A stretch of DNA of 7,531 nucleotides from Methanobacteriota archaeon (GTDB lineage Archaea > Halobacteriota > Methanosarcinia > Methanosarcinales > Methanosarcinaceae): the NCBI GenBank assembly GCA_030837265.1, contig JAUPKV010000110.1, positions 1 to 7,531 of the forward strand, written 5' to 3'. The notes under the pieces are model-generated. The model saw nothing but the letters and a program-made list of their open reading frames with translations, was not told where the DNA came from and did not search any database. Shown here piece by piece: positions 6,035 to 7,531 of this stretch. The number at the start of each line of letters is the position of its first letter. Positions within the stretch are counted from its first letter, which is position 1. The position numbers and the translations under genes were made by a program.

Positions 6035-6181
6035 CTAACCTTTCAAATAATGCTTTAAAGCAGCTTCGGATCCTTGATCGTGCGATTTGATTTCCAAATT
6101 ATTTTCTACATCTAATTCTATTATACGTTGGGCAGCAAATCTAAGGATAGTACTATTTTTCTCTATTGCTTGTATCTCTCT
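6035..6181 (-). pseudogene. Possible C-terminal remnant of an unrecognised gene
   Basis: A minus-strand frame ending at a TAG (6035-6037) encodes about 48 residues with normal protein composition, including EIQAIEKNSTILRFAAQRII and a tail ending in ALKHYLKG. The frame stays open up to 6268, but upstream of about 6181 it is only AT-rich sequence encoding Y, I, F and L, and it crosses a TATA-like box (6195-6203). There is no ATG, GTG or ribosome site at a sensible place. I do not recognise the family. It may be a truncated end of a gene, or chance. Confidence 0.3.
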
Positions 6182-6439
6182 ATTTAAAATAAAAATATAT
6201 AAGACTATCGATACATATTTATACAAATTAATATAGTCAGGAAATATCAATAGAAAATAAATATACAAGAAATAAAATAAAAAAGGAAAAAGAGCAAGTT
6301 TGAGATTCTGTGAGGGATGGTTTCAGCTTTACTTATTGGAAATTGGAAATTAAACAAATCTCAAATCGGAGATTATGAAGTAGAAAATCGAAAACAAGAA
6401 GTCAATATCCAGGCTCAAGAGTCTCTTAACTGAAGAGAT
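6182..6439. other. AT-rich gene-free interval upstream of the padR-type gene
   Basis: No credible reading frame lies here. It holds a TATA-like CTTATATAT on the minus strand (6195-6203), an inverted pair TTTGAGATT (6299-6307) and AATCTCAAA (6357-6365) separated by 49 bases, a short ATTGGAA direct repeat (6336-6349), and the hairpin at 6422-6438. None of these can be assigned a function from sequence alone. Confidence 0.5.
6422..6438 (+). promoter_or_regulatory. Short dyad adjoining the PadR promoter
   Basis: TCTCTT (6422-6427) and AAGAGA (6433-6438) form a perfect six-base inverted repeat around AACTG, ending right where the TATA box begins. An operator overlapping the BRE/TATA region would suit an autoregulating PadR repressor. 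PadR sites are usually longer, so this is only a candidate. Confidence 0.35.
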
Positions 6440-6453
6440 AAATATATATAAAA
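6439..6453 (+). promoter_or_regulatory. Strong box A promoter of the padR-permease operon
   Basis: TAAATATATATAAAA is a near-ideal archaeal TATA element, and no other strong box lies between it and the PadR start. It predicts a transcript start near 6471-6476 and a 50-80 base leader, depending on which PadR start codon is used. Confidence 0.65.
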
Positions 6454-6528
6454 CAACATCTTAGTGTTTATCACATCTAGATGGTTTAAGTTTCTAAGTG
6501 TATTTAACATGAAACTGAAATTTAGAAT

Positions 6529-6882
6529 ATGCACAAAATTAAACGTGTTGTTATGTCTAAAAACAAATACTTCCGTCACACCCCAGCATTCATTCTGCTC
6601 TTCCTGGCGCAAAAACCTGCTTATGGTGCCTTATTATTCAAGAGATTCGAAGAAGATATGCCTTTTAATCTCATAGACACTCCAGCCCTTTATAGGGCAC
6701 TGAACGACCTCGAAAAAGAAGAAGCTATTGAGGCTTATTGGGATACCTCCGAACCCGGGCCGGCAAAGAAATGGTACCGAATAACCGGGAAAGGAATGGA
6801 AAAGCTAGCAGAGCTTAAGCAGGATATTGAAAGAAGAAAACGGGATCTGGATTTTTTCCTGGAAACTTACGAAAAGCTGTAG
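6529..6882 (+). CDS. PadR-family transcriptional regulator
   Basis: The 117-residue protein matches the PadR pattern closely. The core begins at HTPAFILLFLAQKPAYGALLF (17-37). The recognition region PFNLIDTPALYRALNDLEKEEAI (45-67) follows, then the wing EAYWDTSEPGPAKKWYRITGKG (68-89), and a charged C-terminal helix (91-114) that usually mediates dimerisation. The length is normal for the short PadR-s2 class. Such proteins are cytoplasmic repressors that often control an adjacent transporter gene. Here a permease gene begins 67 bases downstream on the same strand, so it is the probable target. Start choice is uncertain: ATG at 6529 and ATG at 6553 both lack a clear ribosome site, and the family core begins after both. 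The ligand is unknown. Confidence 0.92.
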   Translation: MHKIKRVVMSKNKYFRHTPAFILLFLAQKPAYGALLFKRFEEDMPFNLIDTPALYRALNDLEKEEAIEAYWDTSEPGPAKKWYRITGKGMEKLAELKQDIERRKRDLDFFLETYEKL

Positions 6883-6949
6883 TTTAAAGTTGCATTTAAA
6901 CCTAAAAACTGGGACACAATATAGGACGTAGTAAAGATGAGGTATTTCT

Positions 6950-7426
6950 GTGAACAGCATTTATCTTTATTTCTTAGCTCTGCTTTTCCTGCTCATATCT
7001 TATTTAAAAGACAGGCAAAAAACAAAAATGGCTCTATTTAAAGCCTGGAAATCCTTTTCCAATCTTATTCCGGAAATTGTCTCAGTTATGATGTTTGCAG
7101 GGATTATATTAGCTATTTTAAACCCTAATACCATCTCAAAGTTAATTGGCGCAGAATCCGGTTTTTTCGGAATTCTTCTTTCACTGATAGCAGGATCTGT
7201 CGCATTGATTCCGGGATTTGTTGCTTTTCCACTTGGAGCTGCCCTTCTTGAAGAAGGAGCAGGATACGCACAGATTGCAGCTTTTGTTTCATCGCTTATG
7301 GCAGTAGGAATTGTAACCCTTCCACTGGAGATCAAATATTTTAATAAACGTATAGCAATCCTGAGAAACGCTTTCGCGTTGATCGTATCTTTTATTTTTA
7401 CAATGGTAATCTGGAAACTCATATAA
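6950..7426 (+). CDS. DUF318/ArsP-type predicted permease, N-terminal half of a split transporter
   Basis: This 158-residue integral membrane protein has about five predicted helices: roughly 3-19, 38-58, 70-100, 106-126 and 138-157. The third contains the family-like IPGFVAFPLGAALLEEGAG (87-105). Full-length members of this permease family have two such halves and about 300-350 residues, so this length equals one half. The next reading frame, 20 bases downstream, may encode the other half. GTG at 6950 is well supported by GAGGT (6939-6943) six bases before it. Some relatives export arsenicals, but the substrate cannot be told from this sequence. Regulation by the upstream PadR protein is likely from position. 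Confidence 0.82.
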   Translation: MNSIYLYFLALLFLLISYLKDRQKTKMALFKAWKSFSNLIPEIVSVMMFAGIILAILNPNTISKLIGAESGFFGILLSLIAGSVALIPGFVAFPLGAALLEEGAGYAQIAAFVSSLMAVGIVTLPLEIKYFNKRIAILRNAFALIVSFIFTMVIWKLI

Positions 7427-7433
7427 CAACATA

Positions 7434-7440
7434 GGGAGGT
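7434..7440 (+). promoter_or_regulatory. Strong ribosome binding site before a gene lacking a standard start codon
   Basis: GGGAGGT is the best Shine-Dalgarno match in the window. In the only open frame after it, the upstream TAG (7432-7434) leaves just GGA GGT ATA AAT ATT before the coding sequence, so initiation must use ATA (7441) or, by spacing, ATT (7447). Confidence 0.7.
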
Positions 7441-7446
7441 ATAAAT

Positions 7447-7531
7447 ATTAATCTCGAGAATAATCTCGAAGATCCGGTCACGAAATCCGTAAACGAGGCT
7501 GTCAAACCCATAAAGACAGTTGGAATCAGCG
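7447..7531 (+). CDS. Start of a downstream gene, possibly the second half of the split permease; partial, non-canonical start
   Basis: A frame of 28 codons is open to the window edge and reads INLENNLEDPVTKSV and onward to PIKTVGIS. The other two frames stop quickly (TAA at 7449-7451 and at 7491-7493). The position, 20 bases after the permease stop with a strong ribosome site between, makes it the next gene of the operon. The visible part is a hydrophilic N-terminus; PVTKSVNEAVKPIKTVGIS could be the cytoplasmic lead-in to a first membrane helix of a second permease half, but that helix is not in view. The start is taken as ATT, six bases after the ribosome site. A mutated or misread ATG is the alternative. 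Confidence 0.55.
   Translation, partial: MNLENNLEDPVTKSVNEAVKPIKTVGIS

Noticed and set aside
7000..7422. 140-residue minus-strand open frame
   Set aside because: It is antisense to the permease half, which has clear membrane helices, a family motif and a good ribosome site.

Overview
The window looks like chromosomal DNA of a methanogenic archaeon, most likely Methanosarcina or a close relative. This is a judgement from the sequence, not a database match. The reasons are AT-rich archaeal TATA (box A) promoters in the gaps, GGAGGTGA-type ribosome sites, frequent GTG or TTG starts, and the gene mix: an Mrp/NBP35 ATPase, a plasma-membrane-type P-type ATPase, a NifX-like protein, an AhpD-like protein, a PadR regulator and a split DUF318-type permease. 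I see no tRNA, rRNA, CRISPR array or intact insertion sequence.

Left part (1-3950). A truncated Mrp-type ATPase gene runs leftward off the window edge from 520. Divergent from it is a ruined P-type ATPase (795-2753) with a -1 frameshift, a 2-base deletion and a large internal deletion that removed the hinge motif and several membrane helices. A 430-base gap with a perfect 17-bp tandem duplication follows, then a NifX/NifB-type cofactor-binding protein (3185-3559) and a small two-helix membrane protein (3618-3950). The promoter and leader of the mrp gene (560-641) recur in inverted orientation just past the ATPase remnant (2749-2830), facing the NifX-like gene. The two cofactor/Fe-S-type genes on either side of the dead ATPase may therefore share one control element.

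Middle part (4163-6016). Four genes lie on the minus strand. In transcription order they are a 199-aa winged-helix/zinc-ribbon regulator, an ArsR-like winged-helix protein, an AhpD/carboxymuconolactone-decarboxylase-family protein with a CxxCxxxH centre, and a 124-aa zinc-ribbon/winged-helix protein. The last is a paralogue (about 46% identical by hand alignment) of the C-terminal part of the first. The ArsR-like and AhpD-like genes are tightly coupled, and the cluster resembles a small redox- or thiol-linked regulatory module of unknown signal.

Right part (6017-7531). A roughly 510-base stretch has only a doubtful C-terminal gene remnant and a strong TATA promoter. It is followed by a PadR-family regulator (6529-6882), the first half of a split permease (6950-7426) and the start of a further gene. 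That last gene has an excellent ribosome site but no ATG, GTG or TTG, so it appears to begin at ATT or ATA. PadR and the permease genes probably form one operon.
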